64,000 bases of DNA from Chryseobacterium sp. SSA4.19 (GCF_022601875.1 NZ_JAKVIP010000011.1:1-64000); one strand, 5' to 3'; positions 18,625 through 28,545 are shown, counted from the first letter of the stretch. Numbers and translations: made by a program. The notes: generated from the letters alone by a model not told the origin.

Positions 18625-19686
18625 ATGAAAAAAACTTTAATATATATCATCGTTGCGGCTGTCCTGATTGGTCTGGCAGCTTATAAGATTGCAGATAACA
18701 AGAAAAAACAGGAGACGGAAGTAAAAGAAGTAGCTAAGCAGGTTGATAAAATCAACGTAAATGTAATAACCGTGTCAAGAGAAAACATCGATACGGATTA
18801 TTCAGCTAACGGTACTTTTATCCCGAAGCAGGAAATGCAGCAGTCTGCTGAAATTTCAGGGCGTATTGTAAGTGTTTTGGTAAAAGAAGGCTCCAGAGTC
18901 GGTGCGGGGCAGGTTTTGGCAACAATCAAGAGAGATGCCATTGAAGTAGATGTTACCCAGGCTCAGAACAATTTACAGAATGCTATTGCGGATAATCAGC
19001 GATATGAAAATGCATTTAAAACCGGCGGTGTTACAAAACAGCAGGTCGACAATTCAAGATTACAGTTGAAAAATGCACAGGCAGCTGTAAGAGCTCAGGG
19101 TGTAAAAGTAAATGATACCAGCATCCGTGCGGGAATCAGTGGTACCATCAATAAAAAAATGGTGGAACCGGGAACCGTTGTTGCTCCGGGAACTGCACTT
19201 TTCGAAATTGTTAATATCAATTCGTTAAAACTTTCGGTTTTGGTGGATGAAAGCCAGATCGGAAGGATTTCTCTGGGTCAGGAAGTATCCATCAACGTAA
19301 ATGTTTTGCCTGAAGATTCTTTCAGCGGCAGAATTACCTTCATTGCTCCTAAAAGTGATGCCTCATTAAATTTCCCTGTGGAAATTGAAGTTCAGAACAG
19401 AGGAAACCTGAAAGCGGGAATGTATGCCACAGCGACCTTTAAAACCAATCATGGTGCGGAAACTCAGAATATGATTACTGTTCCTGCAGAAGCTTTTGTC
19501 AATGGAGTAAGTTCAGGACAAGTATTTATCGTTCAGAACGGAACGGCAAAACTGATTAAAGTGCAGACCGGAAAAGTATATGGTGACAAGGTACAGATTT
19601 TAAGCGGATTAAGCGGTGGTGAGCAGGTGATTACCAGCGGCCAGATCAATCTTGACAACGGTTCCAAAATCAATATCGTAAAGTAA
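18625..19686 (+). CDS. RND efflux periplasmic adaptor (HlyD/AcrA-type)
   Basis: The 353-residue protein starts with one hydrophobic anchor (LIYIIVAAVLIGLAAY) and has the membrane-fusion-protein layout: a biotinyl/lipoyl-like half-motif (GRIVSVLVKEGSRVGAGQVL), a helical hairpin, the second half-motif (GTINKKMVEPGTVVAPG), then beta-barrel and membrane-proximal domains. No lipobox cysteine is present at the N terminus, so it is probably anchored by the hydrophobic segment. It bridges the inner-membrane pump to the TolC-type channel. The pump gene begins 7 bp after the stop codon. Confidence 0.94.
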   Translation: MKKTLIYIIVAAVLIGLAAYKIADNKKKQETEVKEVAKQVDKINVNVITVSRENIDTDYSANGTFIPKQEMQQSAEISGRIVSVLVKEGSRVGAGQVLATIKRDAIEVDVTQAQNNLQNAIADNQRYENAFKTGGVTKQQVDNSRLQLKNAQAAVRAQGVKVNDTSIRAGISGTINKKMVEPGTVVAPGTALFEIVNINSLKLSVLVDESQIGRISLGQEVSINVNVLPEDSFSGRITFIAPKSDASLNFPVEIEVQNRGNLKAGMYATATFKTNHGAETQNMITVPAEAFVNGVSSGQVFIVQNGTAKLIKVQTGKVYGDKVQILSGLSGGEQVITSGQINLDNGSKINIVK

Positions 19687-19693
19687 CCAGAAG

Positions 19694-22600
19694 ATGAAGT
19701 TAGCAGAAATATCCATTAAAAGACCGTCCCTGGTCATCGTATTATTTACGATCCTGACTTTGGGAGGTTTATTAAGCTACTCCATGATGGGGTACGAGTT
19801 GATTCCAAAGTTTGAAACCAATATGGTAACGATTTCTACCGTGTATCCGGGAGCTTCCCCTGCTGAGGTGGAAACATCGGTAACGCGAAAGATTGAAGAT
19901 GCCGTAGGTTCTTTGGAAAATGTAAAAAAAGTAGAGTCTTCATCGTATGAAAGCTTATCCGTAATTATGGTTCAGCTGAACACGGGAGCTGACGTAAACT
20001 ATGCGTTGAACGATGCACAGAGAAAGGTAAATGCGATCTTGGCAGATCTTCCTGATGATGCAGATCCGCCTTCTTTGCAAAAGTTCTCTTTGGATGATCT
20101 CCCGATCATGACATTGAGTATTTCAAGTAATAAATTAAACAACAAGGAGCTTTATGACCTTTTAGATAAGAAAGTGGAGCCTATATTTTCCCGTGTAAAC
20201 GGAGTGGCTCAGGTTACACTTGTCGGTGGACAGGAAAGAGAAATCCAGGTAAGTTTAGATGAAAATAAACTTCAGGGGTACGGCCTTTCAATAGGGGACG
20301 TGCAGCAGGCCATTCTTTCTTCCAATCTTGATTTCCCAACAGGAGCTCTTAAGACAAGAACTTCCAGATCAACGATCAGACTTTCCGGAAAATACAGGGA
20401 TGTTGCAGAAATGAACAATTTGGTGGTTTCCAACAAAGATGGTGCACAGGTTCGTTTGTCTGATATTGCAACGGTTTTCGATACCCAAAAAGATGTAGAG
20501 AAAGTGGCACGTTTCAACCAGAATTCAACCATTTTGCTTCAGGTTAAAAAACAGTCTGATGCCAATGCAGTAACGGTTTCAGAATTGGTTCAGAAGACAA
20601 TCGCACAGGTTCAGGATAATTATAAAGCACAGGGGATTAAAATCAATATTGTAGATGATACAACAAACTTTACCCTTGAAGCGGCAGACCACGTAATCTT
20701 CGACTTATTCCTGGCGATTATTCTGGTAGCTGTCGTGATGCTGTTGTTCCTTCATAACATCAGAAATGCCTTCATCGTCATGGTTTCCATTCCAATGTCG
20801 TTGATTGCAACGGTAATCGGGATGTACCTGATGGGATATACCTTAAACTTAATGAGTTTATTGGGTCTTTCCTTAGTGGTTGGTATTCTTGTGGATGATG
20901 CTATTGTAGTATTGGAGAATGTTTACCGTCACATGGAGATGGGGAAAAGCAGGATTCGTGCAGCGTATGACGGAGCCTCTGAAATTGGATTTACCGTAAC
21001 GGCCATTACTTTGGTAATCGTAGTGGTATTCTTACCGATTGCAATGAGTTCAGGGTTGGTTTCTGATATCCTGGCTCAGTTTTGTGTAACGGTGGTTATA
21101 GCAACATTATTTTCATTGCTGGCATCATTCACAATTATTCCTTGGTTATCTTCAAGATATGGTAAACTGGTGCATCTGACAGGTAAAAATCCTTTCGAGA
21201 AATTCATTCTTTGGTTTGAAAGACAGCTGGATAAATTTACACACTGGATTACAGGAATTCTTGAATGGGCTTTAAAAACGACATTGAGGAGAGTAATGAC
21301 GGTGATCGTAACATTTATTATCCTGATTTCTTCATTCATGTTGGTGGCATTCGGATTTATCGGCGGTGAATTCTTCCCTAAAATGGACAGAGGACAGTTC
21401 CTCGTTCAGATGGAGTTGCCGAAAGATGCCTCTGTAGAAAAAACCAACCAATTGACTCTGGAAGTTGAAAAGTACCTGAGAAATGATAAAGATGTTGTGG
21501 ATATGATTACAACGGTAGGCCAGCAGTCATCAGGTTTTGGTGGAGCGCAGGCGACTTTGTATCAGTCGGAAATTCAGGTAATCCTGGTGGATAAATCTGA
21601 ACGTAATGAAAGTACGGATATCAAGTCTGCAAAAATCAAAAGGGCTCTAGAAGAAAAATTCACCGGTGTTGAATTCAAAACGGCACCAATCGGATTGATG
21701 GGGGCAGACAATGCGCCGATTGAATTGGTAGTAACCGCTCAGGATAACGAAACAGCGAACAAAGAAGCGAACAGGATTCTTGAATTGCTTAAAAAAGTTC
21801 CGGGATCTGTAGACGCCGAATTGTCAACGGATTCGGGAAGCCCAGAAGTTCAGGTGAATATTGACCGGGATAAAATGGCTTCTTTAGGTTTGAATCTTTC
21901 CAGTGTAGGAAAAACGATGCAGACGGCATTCAGTGGAAATACAGACGGGAAATTCAGAGCCGGAGAGTATGAATATGATATCAATATCCGTTTTGGTGAT
22001 GCCAACAGACAGTCGATTGATGACGTTAGAAACTTGATGTTTACCAATCCTAAAGGAGAACAGGTAAGATTGAGCCAGTTTGCTGATGTGAAAATGGGAT
22101 CAGGTCCAAGTTTATTGGAGCGTAGAGATAAAGCACCTTCGGTAAAAGTAAAATCCAAAGTGGTGGGCCGTCCTGTAGGGGATGTTGCCAATGAGTGGGC
22201 AGCGCAGTTTATGGATAACGAAAAAACAAAACCGGCTGGCGTAAGTTATATCTGGAGTGGTGATATGGAAAACCAGACCGAAGGTTTCGGTACTTTAGGG
22301 ATTGCTTTATTAGCAGCTATCGTATTGGTATACCTGGTAATGGTTTCTCTGTATGACTCGTTTGTTTATCCGTTTGTGGTATTGTTCTCTATTCCGTTGG
22401 CGCTGATCGGGGTAATGGTTATTCTGGCCATCACCGGGAACTCTCTGAATATCTTTACGATGCTGGGGATGATCATGTTGATTGGTTTGGTAGCGAAGAA
22501 CGCGATTATGATTGTTGACTTTGCCAACATGAGAAAAGCTGCCGGAGCCAATACACACGATGCTCTGATTCAGGCAAACCACGCACGTCTTCGTCCGATC

Positions 22601-22882
22601 CTAATGACAACCATTGCAATGATCTTCGGGATGATCCCGATTGCAATTGCAAAAGGAGCAGGAGCGGAGATGAACAATGGACTGGCTTGGGTAATTATCG
22701 GAGGTCTGACCTCATCATTATTCCTGACTTTGATCATCGTACCGGTAGTGTATTCATTATTCGATTCCATTTTAAGAAGAATGGGCAAACATGAAAAAGT
22801 GGATTATGAAGCTGAAATGAAAGCCGATTATGAACATAAAGAACTTAGTGAAGACGGATATACCCCGAAACACATCGACTAA
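19694..22882 (+). CDS. RND-family efflux transporter permease
   Basis: The 1,062-residue inner-membrane pump has the RND duplication: a first transmembrane helix (VIVLFTILTLGGLLSYSMMG), a large periplasmic loop, six helices, then a second loop and helix set. Helix 4 carries the paired Asp residues of the proton relay (GILVDDAIVVLENVYRH). It drives proton-coupled export of hydrophobic or amphiphilic compounds through the neighbouring adaptor and channel. The length is normal. A strong terminator follows, closing the operon. Confidence 0.96.
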   Translation: MKLAEISIKRPSLVIVLFTILTLGGLLSYSMMGYELIPKFETNMVTISTVYPGASPAEVETSVTRKIEDAVGSLENVKKVESSSYESLSVIMVQLNTGADVNYALNDAQRKVNAILADLPDDADPPSLQKFSLDDLPIMTLSISSNKLNNKELYDLLDKKVEPIFSRVNGVAQVTLVGGQEREIQVSLDENKLQGYGLSIGDVQQAILSSNLDFPTGALKTRTSRSTIRLSGKYRDVAEMNNLVVSNKDGAQVRLSDIATVFDTQKDVEKVARFNQNSTILLQVKKQSDANAVTVSELVQKTIAQVQDNYKAQGIKINIVDDTTNFTLEAADHVIFDLFLAIILVAVVMLLFLHNIRNAFIVMVSIPMSLIATVIGMYLMGYTLNLMSLLGLSLVVGILVDDAIVVLENVYRHMEMGKSRIRAAYDGASEIGFTVTAITLVIVVVFLPIAMSSGLVSDILAQFCVTVVIATLFSLLASFTIIPWLSSRYGKLVHLTGKNPFEKFILWFERQLDKFTHWITGILEWALKTTLRRVMTVIVTFIILISSFMLVAFGFIGGEFFPKMDRGQFLVQMELPKDASVEKTNQLTLEVEKYLRNDKDVVDMITTVGQQSSGFGGAQATLYQSEIQVILVDKSERNESTDIKSAKIKRALEEKFTGVEFKTAPIGLMGADNAPIELVVTAQDNETANKEANRILELLKKVPGSVDAELSTDSGSPEVQVNIDRDKMASLGLNLSSVGKTMQTAFSGNTDGKFRAGEYEYDINIRFGDANRQSIDDVRNLMFTNPKGEQVRLSQFADVKMGSGPSLLERRDKAPSVKVKSKVVGRPVGDVANEWAAQFMDNEKTKPAGVSYIWSGDMENQTEGFGTLGIALLAAIVLVYLVMVSLYDSFVYPFVVLFSIPLALIGVMVILAITGNSLNIFTMLGMIMLIGLVAKNAIMIVDFANMRKAAGANTHDALIQANHARLRPILMTTIAMIFGMIPIAIAKGAGAEMNNGLAWVIIGGLTSSLFLTLIIVPVVYSLFDSILRRMGKHEKVDYEAEMKADYEHKELSEDGYTPKHID

Positions 22883-22909
22883 ATTAATAAACCAATCTTA
22901 ATTAACCTT

Positions 22910-22938
22910 AAACCGCATTAATTTAATTAATGCGGTTT
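22910..22938 (+). terminator. Rho-independent terminator of the RND efflux operon
   Basis: A 12-bp perfect stem (AAACCGCATTAA / TTAATGCGGTTT) with a 5-nt loop is followed by more T residues. It lies 27 bp past the RND stop codon. Confidence 0.9.
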
Positions 22939-23004
22939 TTTTGTAAAATAATTTTTCATCATTTTATTGAACTTCACAATAGAGATAAAAAAAGTTTTAG
23001 TCTC

Positions 23005-23760
23005 TTAGAATTTCAGGATTTTATAGTCTTTTCTTTCATTAACGATTCTTCTGTTTGCCTTCAGGCGATAATCGCTAAGCTCGATCAGTACCATATCATT
23101 TTCCTTGTCAAGAAAGCAGGATATTTTGCCGTTTTCAGAAATATCAAAATCCATTGTGCATGCAGATTCTATCTTTTTGTTTTTAAGATTATAAATAATT
23201 ACGTTGTTTTTTTTCTCTTTTGTTATTACCGTAATAGTATCTTTCAGCGGAGAAAGTCCCCATGAAAAAAAATGGTTAATATCTTTGTTTAAAGTTTCTT
23301 CCAGCATAAATGTTTCATTGGTTTCTAGATTTTTACAAAATGTGTCTGTAGTTCCTGGTTTCGAATAAAAAATACCATCAAAAGAATCAAAATGTCCTGC
23401 ATTGAAATAGCGGTCTTTTCCAGTCAAAAAAAATTCTTTTCCGCTGATCAGATCTATGCTTGAAATTACCTGTTCATAGGGATTAACTTCTGAGAACCAT
23501 TTCACAAGAATAAGACGGTTATACTTTTTAGACAAAATATTATGGCAGAAAATTTCTCCTCCGTAGATAGCATCCTTAAAAATTTCCTTCTGATTGTTTA
23601 GTACTGCAACCAGATAAAAAGGAGGTCCCATCCGGACTTCCCCGGCATAAGCACTCTGCACAGAGATACAGCCATCTTTAATATTGCTGTCAAGGTAGAA
23701 TGGATACAGGTTTAAAATAGAACGGATATATTCTCTGTCTTCTATAACTTTTATATTCAT
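23005..23760 (-). CDS. Hypothetical protein, possibly beta-propeller-like
   Basis: I do not recognise this 251-residue protein. It has no signal peptide or membrane segment, so it is probably cytoplasmic. It is made of alternating beta-like segments with aromatic ends (LILVKWFSEV, GIFYSKPGT, VIIYNLKNKKIES), which suggests a WD-like or bacterial beta-propeller fold. It converges with the RND operon and is followed upstream by another unknown gene on the same strand 54 bp away, so the two may be co-transcribed. Confidence 0.7.
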   Translation of the reverse strand: MNIKVIEDREYIRSILNLYPFYLDSNIKDGCISVQSAYAGEVRMGPPFYLVAVLNNQKEIFKDAIYGGEIFCHNILSKKYNRLILVKWFSEVNPYEQVISSIDLISGKEFFLTGKDRYFNAGHFDSFDGIFYSKPGTTDTFCKNLETNETFMLEETLNKDINHFFSWGLSPLKDTITVITKEKKNNVIIYNLKNKKIESACTMDFDISENGKISCFLDKENDMVLIELSDYRLKANRRIVNERKDYKILKF

Positions 23761-23814
23761 TTGTGGCTTGTTTAAATATTGTCTGAATGTTTTCTTTCTT
23801 TAAAGTTGATTAAA

Positions 23815-24336
23815 TCAGGATAGCTTAAGATATTCAAAACATAGGTTTAAAGACTCTGTGATATGCTGATCCAGTTCGTGACTGTTTTCCAAAGGATAAT
23901 AAAATTCTTTTGGATTCACAAAAACACTGTTGTATTTCGTTCGCTCACTGGCTCCGTCTACATCAATCTTTGGGGATTTTGTTCTTTTAACGGTGGGTAA
24001 GCCTTTTGATGTAATCTTAGATTCAACACATCCCGCCAATGCACATCTTCCCAGAATGTCAAAGCATATTGCGGTATAAATTCCATTGGGAACTGCCTGC
24101 CCGGGCGGCAAAATACAGGCATAGAGGACATTCGGGAAATTGCTGAAGCCTTTGGAGATTTTCATGGAAAGTTCAATATCTCTGAAGCTTGGATACCGAT
24201 TTTCAAGTTGGGTTTTAAAATCCAGAAGGGTATCGCGGATATTTCCTAAAGCCGGATCAGAAACCTTTAAAGAATGCCCTTTAATCACAGGATTAACCTG
24301 TCTGAATTCGCAGATGGAATTGAAATAATGAATCAT
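23815..24336 (-). CDS. Hypothetical protein
   Basis: This 173-residue soluble protein has no domain I can name with confidence. The pattern of a central strand pair (SNFPNVLYACILPPG, then GIYTAICFDILGRCALAG) with a helical C terminus faintly resembles the N-terminal DUF3578 domain seen near McrB-type restriction proteins, but no partner genes for such a system are present. It lies 54 bp upstream of another unknown gene on the same strand. Confidence 0.65.
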   Translation of the reverse strand: MIHYFNSICEFRQVNPVIKGHSLKVSDPALGNIRDTLLDFKTQLENRYPSFRDIELSMKISKGFSNFPNVLYACILPPGQAVPNGIYTAICFDILGRCALAGCVESKITSKGLPTVKRTKSPKIDVDGASERTKYNSVFVNPKEFYYPLENSHELDQHITESLNLCFEYLKLS

Positions 24337-24577
24337 GTGAATTGAATGAATACGAATATAAGCATATCAGGGAAATTGTAATCAATACTGAAATTATTTT
24401 ATGAGCTTATTTAAGAATAATAACTTTACAATGTTGTAACAATTTAATCTTATTCCGAACATACGATTGTAGATTTAGCAGGAGTTTTAATTGGTATTCA
24501 GATCTGTGTAATCGCGCTAATATGTGAGAATAAAAATTAAAGGATTTAAAGTTTCAAAACTAGTGGATAATAAAAAA

Positions 24578-24601
24578 GACTTCCGGAACCAACCGAAAGC
24601 C
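24578..24601 (-). terminator. Terminator of the J-domain gene
   Basis: On the minus strand a 9-bp stem with two G-U pairs (GGCTTTCGG / CCGGAAGTC) and a 6-nt loop is followed by six T residues. Confidence 0.65.
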
Positions 24602-24627
24602 TTGTCATGTATACTATAGAAAAGAAT

Positions 24628-25074
24628 TTAATCTGCCATTACCTCACCGGATTTTCTGTAGATGAACTTTCCGTAAATATGTCTTCTTGCAAAACGGCTT
24701 GCCGAATCGGAATTTACCATTTTGATATATACATTCCTTGGAACCCCGATGTATTCAAACATCTTCCCATTCAGATGCTGAACTTTCAGAATCTGCTTTT
24801 CCAGATAGAAATCGGTAATAATGGAGGTGGTAATGGTTTCCGTGTATTCTTCTTTATATTTTTCCTGCGTTTCCGGGTTAATGCTTACCAGAAAATGATA
24901 GGCTTCGATAATAGATTTGCTTTTTTCTTCCGCTTCCAGCTGACCTTCCTCATCATTTACAAATTTATCAGGATGCGTATCTTTCATCGCATTTCTGTAA
25001 ATGGTTTTTAGGTCTTTTAATGTAGCGGTATGGTCTACCCCAAGAAGTTTTCTGTGTTCGCCAACTCTTTTCAT
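24628..25074 (-). CDS. J-domain protein with C-terminal KTSC-like domain
   Basis: The 148-residue protein starts with a J domain (about residues 6-68) that keeps the HPD motif in DTHPDKF, so it should be able to stimulate DnaK. It lacks the Gly/Phe and zinc-finger parts of DnaJ. The C-terminal third (VPRNVYIKMVNSDSASRFARRHIYGKFIYRKSG) resembles the KTSC domain, a short module named from lysyl-tRNA synthetase fusions. It may therefore recruit DnaK to a specific partner. The gene is a single unit ending in a terminator. Confidence 0.82.
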   Translation of the reverse strand: MKRVGEHRKLLGVDHTATLKDLKTIYRNAMKDTHPDKFVNDEEGQLEAEEKSKSIIEAYHFLVSINPETQEKYKEEYTETITTSIITDFYLEKQILKVQHLNGKMFEYIGVPRNVYIKMVNSDSASRFARRHIYGKFIYRKSGEVMAD

Positions 25075-25207
25075 AATAATGGATCCTTATTTCGGGGTGC
25101 AAAATTAAGCTTTTAAATTGAAAAACCGTAAGTTTTTGATTATTAATTTATTTGATGCTTTAAAAAGGGGTAATTTTATTGTTAAATAGTATGGATGTAT
25201 TTTAAAA

Positions 25208-25231
25208 AAACCGAATCTATTGATTCGGTTT
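25208..25231 (-). terminator. Terminator after the secreted protein gene at 25.2-25.8 kb
   Basis: A 10-bp perfect stem (AAACCGAATC / GATTCGGTTT) with a 4-nt loop. On the minus strand it runs into a short T run. It lies 10 bp past the stop codon. Confidence 0.8.
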
Positions 25232-25240
25232 ATGTAAATA

Positions 25241-25819
25241 TTATTCAGTCTTTTGGTAGATATGGGTAAGTTTGGAATTTTTGATGAAGTCTTCCAGAGA
25301 TGTGTTCTTGTCACCTTTTTTATTAGTGAGCTCAAAATAATAGACCATCATATTCGGGAATTTCGGGTCTTTGCACAACACTTTAAACCGTTTTATGGTA
25401 GGATCTGAACTCAAAAAAGAGAGTTCCGAAGAATTGCTTAACTTAATATTATTGACTTCAAAAGAATCTTTCCAGTTTTTCTGCAGTTTCGCAAATCTCT
25501 TCTGGGTCCGGTCGCTGTCTTCATTTTCAAATTTATCAACCTGATAATCGGTAAGAAGCTGTGGATAAACAAGCCCTTCTTTCAAAAGCAAGGTCGTGAT
25601 TTTGTCAGATTTATCATGAAAAATAACTTTATTATCAAACGAAACCTGATTGGTACTAACCGTTATCGTGCCTGTAAATTTTTTGTAGTTTTTCTTTTTA
25701 TAATCATTTTTAAAATGTTCAACAACGGCTTTGTCTTTTGGGCCTGATTTTTCTGTCTTCTGTGCGTAAACAGAAGCTGATAAAAGCAATGAAAGGCTTA
25801 AGGTATATAAAAGTTTCAT
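25241..25819 (-). CDS. Secreted hypothetical protein
   Basis: The 192-residue protein has a signal peptide (MKLLYTLSLSLLLSASVYAQ) and a charged, lysine-rich mature part with no recognised domain. A KDSFEVNNIKLSNSSELSF stretch suggests beta structure. Its gene lies 26 bp after the Nudix gene on the same strand, so the two could share a transcript, and it ends in a strong terminator. The function is unknown. Confidence 0.72.
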   Translation of the reverse strand: MKLLYTLSLSLLLSASVYAQKTEKSGPKDKAVVEHFKNDYKKKNYKKFTGTITVSTNQVSFDNKVIFHDKSDKITTLLLKEGLVYPQLLTDYQVDKFENEDSDRTQKRFAKLQKNWKDSFEVNNIKLSNSSELSFLSSDPTIKRFKVLCKDPKFPNMMVYYFELTNKKGDKNTSLEDFIKNSKLTHIYQKTE

Positions 25820-25845
25820 ATTTTTTTTGGTTTAAAATAGCTTGT

Positions 25846-26427
25846 CTATAAAACGTTTTTAAGTCTCAGATATTGCAGCAGCATAATGGTTTTTGCATCT
25901 TTAATTTCCCCGGAATCAATCATGATCAGGGCGTCATCAAAAGGTATTTCCATGACTTCAATATTTTCCCCTTCATCGGCAAGCCCACCGCCTTCTGTTA
26001 TTTTCATTTCGGTTGAATATTCAGCGATAAAAAAGTGAAGAATTTCCGTAACAGATCCTGGCGACATATAGGCTTCAAATATTTTTTCAACATGCGAAAT
26101 TTTATATCCGGTTTCTTCTTCCGTTTCTCTTCTGATACAGTCTTCAGGATTGTCATTATCTAAAAGTCCGGCACAGGCTTCAATCATCATTCCTGTCGGA
26201 TTTCCGTTAATGAAAGTCGGTAATCTGAACTGCCGGGTCAAAACAACTTCATTAGTGTTTTTATTATACAGTAAAATAACAGCTCCGTTTCCTCTGTCAT
26301 AGGCTTCACGGCTTTGCTCCTCCTTCGTTCCGTCTTTTTTATGAAGTGTGAAAGTTACCTTTTTTAAAGTATACCAGTTATCAGACAATATTTCTGTTTT
26401 TTCAATATGTACGTTTGTATCCTGCAT
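25846..26427 (-). CDS. NUDIX hydrolase, nucleoside-diphosphate-sugar pyrophosphatase type (NudK/ADPRibase-like)
   Basis: From the ATG at 26427 the protein has 193 residues. It carries a complete Nudix box: AGLLDN, then REtEEETG with the catalytic glutamates. The surrounding sequence ([25 protein letters not shown]) is typical of the YffH/AdpP group that cleaves GDP-mannose or ADP-ribose to a sugar phosphate and a nucleotide. Which substrate applies is not decidable here. A GTG at 26436 would add three residues. Confidence 0.9.
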   Translation of the reverse strand: MQDTNVHIEKTEILSDNWYTLKKVTFTLHKKDGTKEEQSREAYDRGNGAVILLYNKNTNEVVLTRQFRLPTFINGNPTGMMIEACAGLLDNDNPEDCIRRETEEETGYKISHVEKIFEAYMSPGSVTEILHFFIAEYSTEMKITEGGGLADEGENIEVMEIPFDDALIMIDSGEIKDAKTIMLLQYLRLKNVL

Positions 26428-26459
26428 AGATTTCACAATCTTTTTGAGTTATATTTAAA

Positions 26460-27365
26460 TTATTTTTTCAGTAAATCTTTCAGCGCTTCTTTCAGTTCGG
26501 GGAACTCAAACCGGAAACCTGTCTGTCTTATTTTTTCGGAGGAAGCCCTTGAACCTTCAAGTACCGCAACGGACAGTTCACCAAACAGCAATTTCAAAAT
26601 GAAGGCCGGGACATTCGGCATAAACAGCGGTTTTTTGAGTACTTCTGCAATCTTTTCGGTTAGAATTTTATTGGTGGTATGTTCCGGCGCAACGGCGTTG
26701 AAAGCTCCGTCGATATCAGAATTTTTTATTGCGAATTCATACATCGAACATATGTCTTTGATGTGAATCCACGGCATATATTGCTTTCCGCTTCCGAGTG
26801 GAGAGCCGATTCCCATTTTGATGGTTGGAAGCATTTTTTTTAAGGCTCCGTCCTTTTCAGAAAGAACCACTGCAGTCCTCAATTTAATCACCCGTTCTGC
26901 AACATGCTTTTGTTTAAATTCATCAGCCGCTTTTTCCCAAAGTATAACAACTTCACTTAAGAAATCGTTTCCGGGACTATCTTTTTCCGTGAAAATTTTC
27001 TCAGTGGTTTCAGTTCCGTAATAATTAATTCCTGATGCTGAAATAAAGGATTTCAGCGTACGGTTGTTTTTTTGTAAGGTTTTTAAAATCAATTGAGCAG
27101 AATCTACCCGACTGGAAATCAATTCTTTTTTTCTTTCATCCGTCCACCGTTTTTCAGAAATATTGGCTCCTGCCAGATGGATAACATGAGAAACATTGTC
27201 TAAGGCTTTGTCATCGATATATAATTTGCTGATATCCCATACAAATTCATTTTCCCGTTTCTTATTCCTCGTCAGGAATCGTACGGTATATTCGTTTTCA
27301 AGTTGTTTTGAAAGTTCACGGGCAATCAGCCCGCCGGCACCGGTAATCAGAATAATTTCCTTCAT
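26460..27365 (-). CDS. TIGR01777-family NAD(P)-dependent epimerase-like protein (YfcH type)
   Basis: The 301-residue protein opens with a Rossmann GxxGxxG motif (LITGAGGLIARELSKQL). It has an extended-SDR core and a C-terminal DUF1731 segment (LEGSRASSEKIRQTGFRFEFPELKEAL), the signature of the TIGR01777/YfcH family. Members are annotated as sugar-nucleotide epimerases, but no substrate is established for most. It sits 32 bp upstream of the Nudix gene, and 26 bp separate it from the zinc-ribbon gene before it, so these small genes may be co-transcribed. Confidence 0.9.
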   Translation of the reverse strand: MKEIILITGAGGLIARELSKQLENEYTVRFLTRNKKRENEFVWDISKLYIDDKALDNVSHVIHLAGANISEKRWTDERKKELISSRVDSAQLILKTLQKNNRTLKSFISASGINYYGTETTEKIFTEKDSPGNDFLSEVVILWEKAADEFKQKHVAERVIKLRTAVVLSEKDGALKKMLPTIKMGIGSPLGSGKQYMPWIHIKDICSMYEFAIKNSDIDGAFNAVAPEHTTNKILTEKIAEVLKKPLFMPNVPAFILKLLFGELSVAVLEGSRASSEKIRQTGFRFEFPELKEALKDLLKK

Positions 27366-27391
27366 ATCAATTGGCTAACTTAAGGTATAGT

Positions 27392-27736
27392 TTATTCCTG
27401 TTTTTTTACAATCAGTACAAAATCTTCATCCAGAAGCTTATATCCATAGTCATAGATGAATTTATATTCAGAACCGTTTTTATAAACCTTTAAATTCGTG
27501 AAAAATTCAAAATCAAAACCTAACCCGTCAAGCTTAGCCCGGGTCACTTTGGTTTTGCCTTCCGTGTTTACTTCGGTTAAGATCCTGTAGTTTTTGCGCA
27601 GCTTATTGTTCACATTGCGCATCAGATTGCTGGAATCTTTGTTTTGTTTATTGTTATAGGCATTACGGCAGGCATCATTACAAAATTTTTTGTCTGATCT
27701 TCCGATAATTTTTTCGCCGCATTCTAGACAGTCCAT
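27392..27736 (-). CDS. Small zinc-ribbon protein
   Basis: The 114-residue protein begins with a treble-clef-like zinc ribbon (CLECGEKI, then FCNDACRNAYNNK), i.e. CxxC followed by CxxxC, about residues 3-25. The C-terminal half (RAKLDGLGFDFEFFTNLKVYK) is conserved in flavobacterial proteins of this sort as far as I recall, but has no named function. It follows the HPP gene by 4 bp, so translation may be coupled. Confidence 0.78.
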   Translation of the reverse strand: MDCLECGEKIIGRSDKKFCNDACRNAYNNKQNKDSSNLMRNVNNKLRKNYRILTEVNTEGKTKVTRAKLDGLGFDFEFFTNLKVYKNGSEYKFIYDYGYKLLDEDFVLIVKKQE

Positions 27737-27740
27737 TTTT

Positions 27741-28343
27741 TTATTTTTTCAATTTGTGTAAATGGTTATGTTTTTTTCTGAGCGGTTTTCTGAACACGGT
27801 CTGAGCAGGATATTTTCTGTTTGATGTGATGTTGTTGAAAACCAGTGCTACAATTAATAAAATAAGACAACCGGTAAGTACAGGAGATAATACGTATCCA
27901 TATCCTAATTCTGGAATTTTTCCTGTTGAGCTTACCGCGATAAGGGCTGTTGCACCACCTGGCGGATGCAGTGTTTTGGTGTACTGCATCAGGACAATGG
28001 AAAAGGCTACCGCCAAAGGAGCAGAAAGCCAGATGATATCGGGAACGATCTTATAAACCGTAACGCCTACCAACGCAGAAATAACGTGTCCTCCCACCAG
28101 GTTTCTGGGTTGTGCCAGCGGACTCTGAATGGCTCCGTATATCAGAACACTGGAAGCACCGAAAGAACCGATCAGAAAAATATTTTCTGTTGCAGATAAA
28201 GAATGAGACTGCATAAATGCAATAATCCCGATTCCGAAAAAAGCGCCGAGAAATGACCAGAACTTTTCTTTATAATCTACCATTGTTTCACGGTACATTA
28301 CATATTTTGATACGCGGAATGTTCTTTTTATCGTTTTCTTCAT
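27741..28343 (-). CDS. HPP-family integral membrane protein
   Basis: The 200-residue protein has about four transmembrane helices and the family's motif (KTLHPPGGATALIAV) in the third one. HPP proteins are proposed to be transporters; in cyanobacteria and plants a member carries nitrite. The substrate here is not known. A TATCTTTG element ends 7 bp before the ATG, so the leader would be very short. The zinc-ribbon, epimerase and Nudix genes follow on the same strand with small gaps. Confidence 0.88.
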   Translation of the reverse strand: MKKTIKRTFRVSKYVMYRETMVDYKEKFWSFLGAFFGIGIIAFMQSHSLSATENIFLIGSFGASSVLIYGAIQSPLAQPRNLVGGHVISALVGVTVYKIVPDIIWLSAPLAVAFSIVLMQYTKTLHPPGGATALIAVSSTGKIPELGYGYVLSPVLTGCLILLIVALVFNNITSNRKYPAQTVFRKPLRKKHNHLHKLKK

Positions 28344-28350
28344 TTGATAT

Positions 28351-28358
28351 CAAAGATA
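28351..28358 (-). promoter_or_regulatory. -7 promoter element for the HPP gene
   Basis: The minus strand reads TATCTTTG, 7 bp before the ATG, with a possible -33 TTG (28375-28377 as CAA) at 16 bp. If used, the transcript would be almost leaderless. Confidence 0.45.
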
Positions 28359-28545
28359 CATAATTATCCGTTTTCAAATGGCTTGCAACTTTTAATAAAA
28401 TGAATATTCGTTTTTAAACGACTACAAACGGATTTAAATAATTTTCTACCGATTTAAGTATTCGTTTTCCCCAACCTTTGTCCCAGAGATTTGAGAAAGC
28501 AGTGAACGTCTCTGATCTAAATATTAACTTTTAAAATAAAAAATT

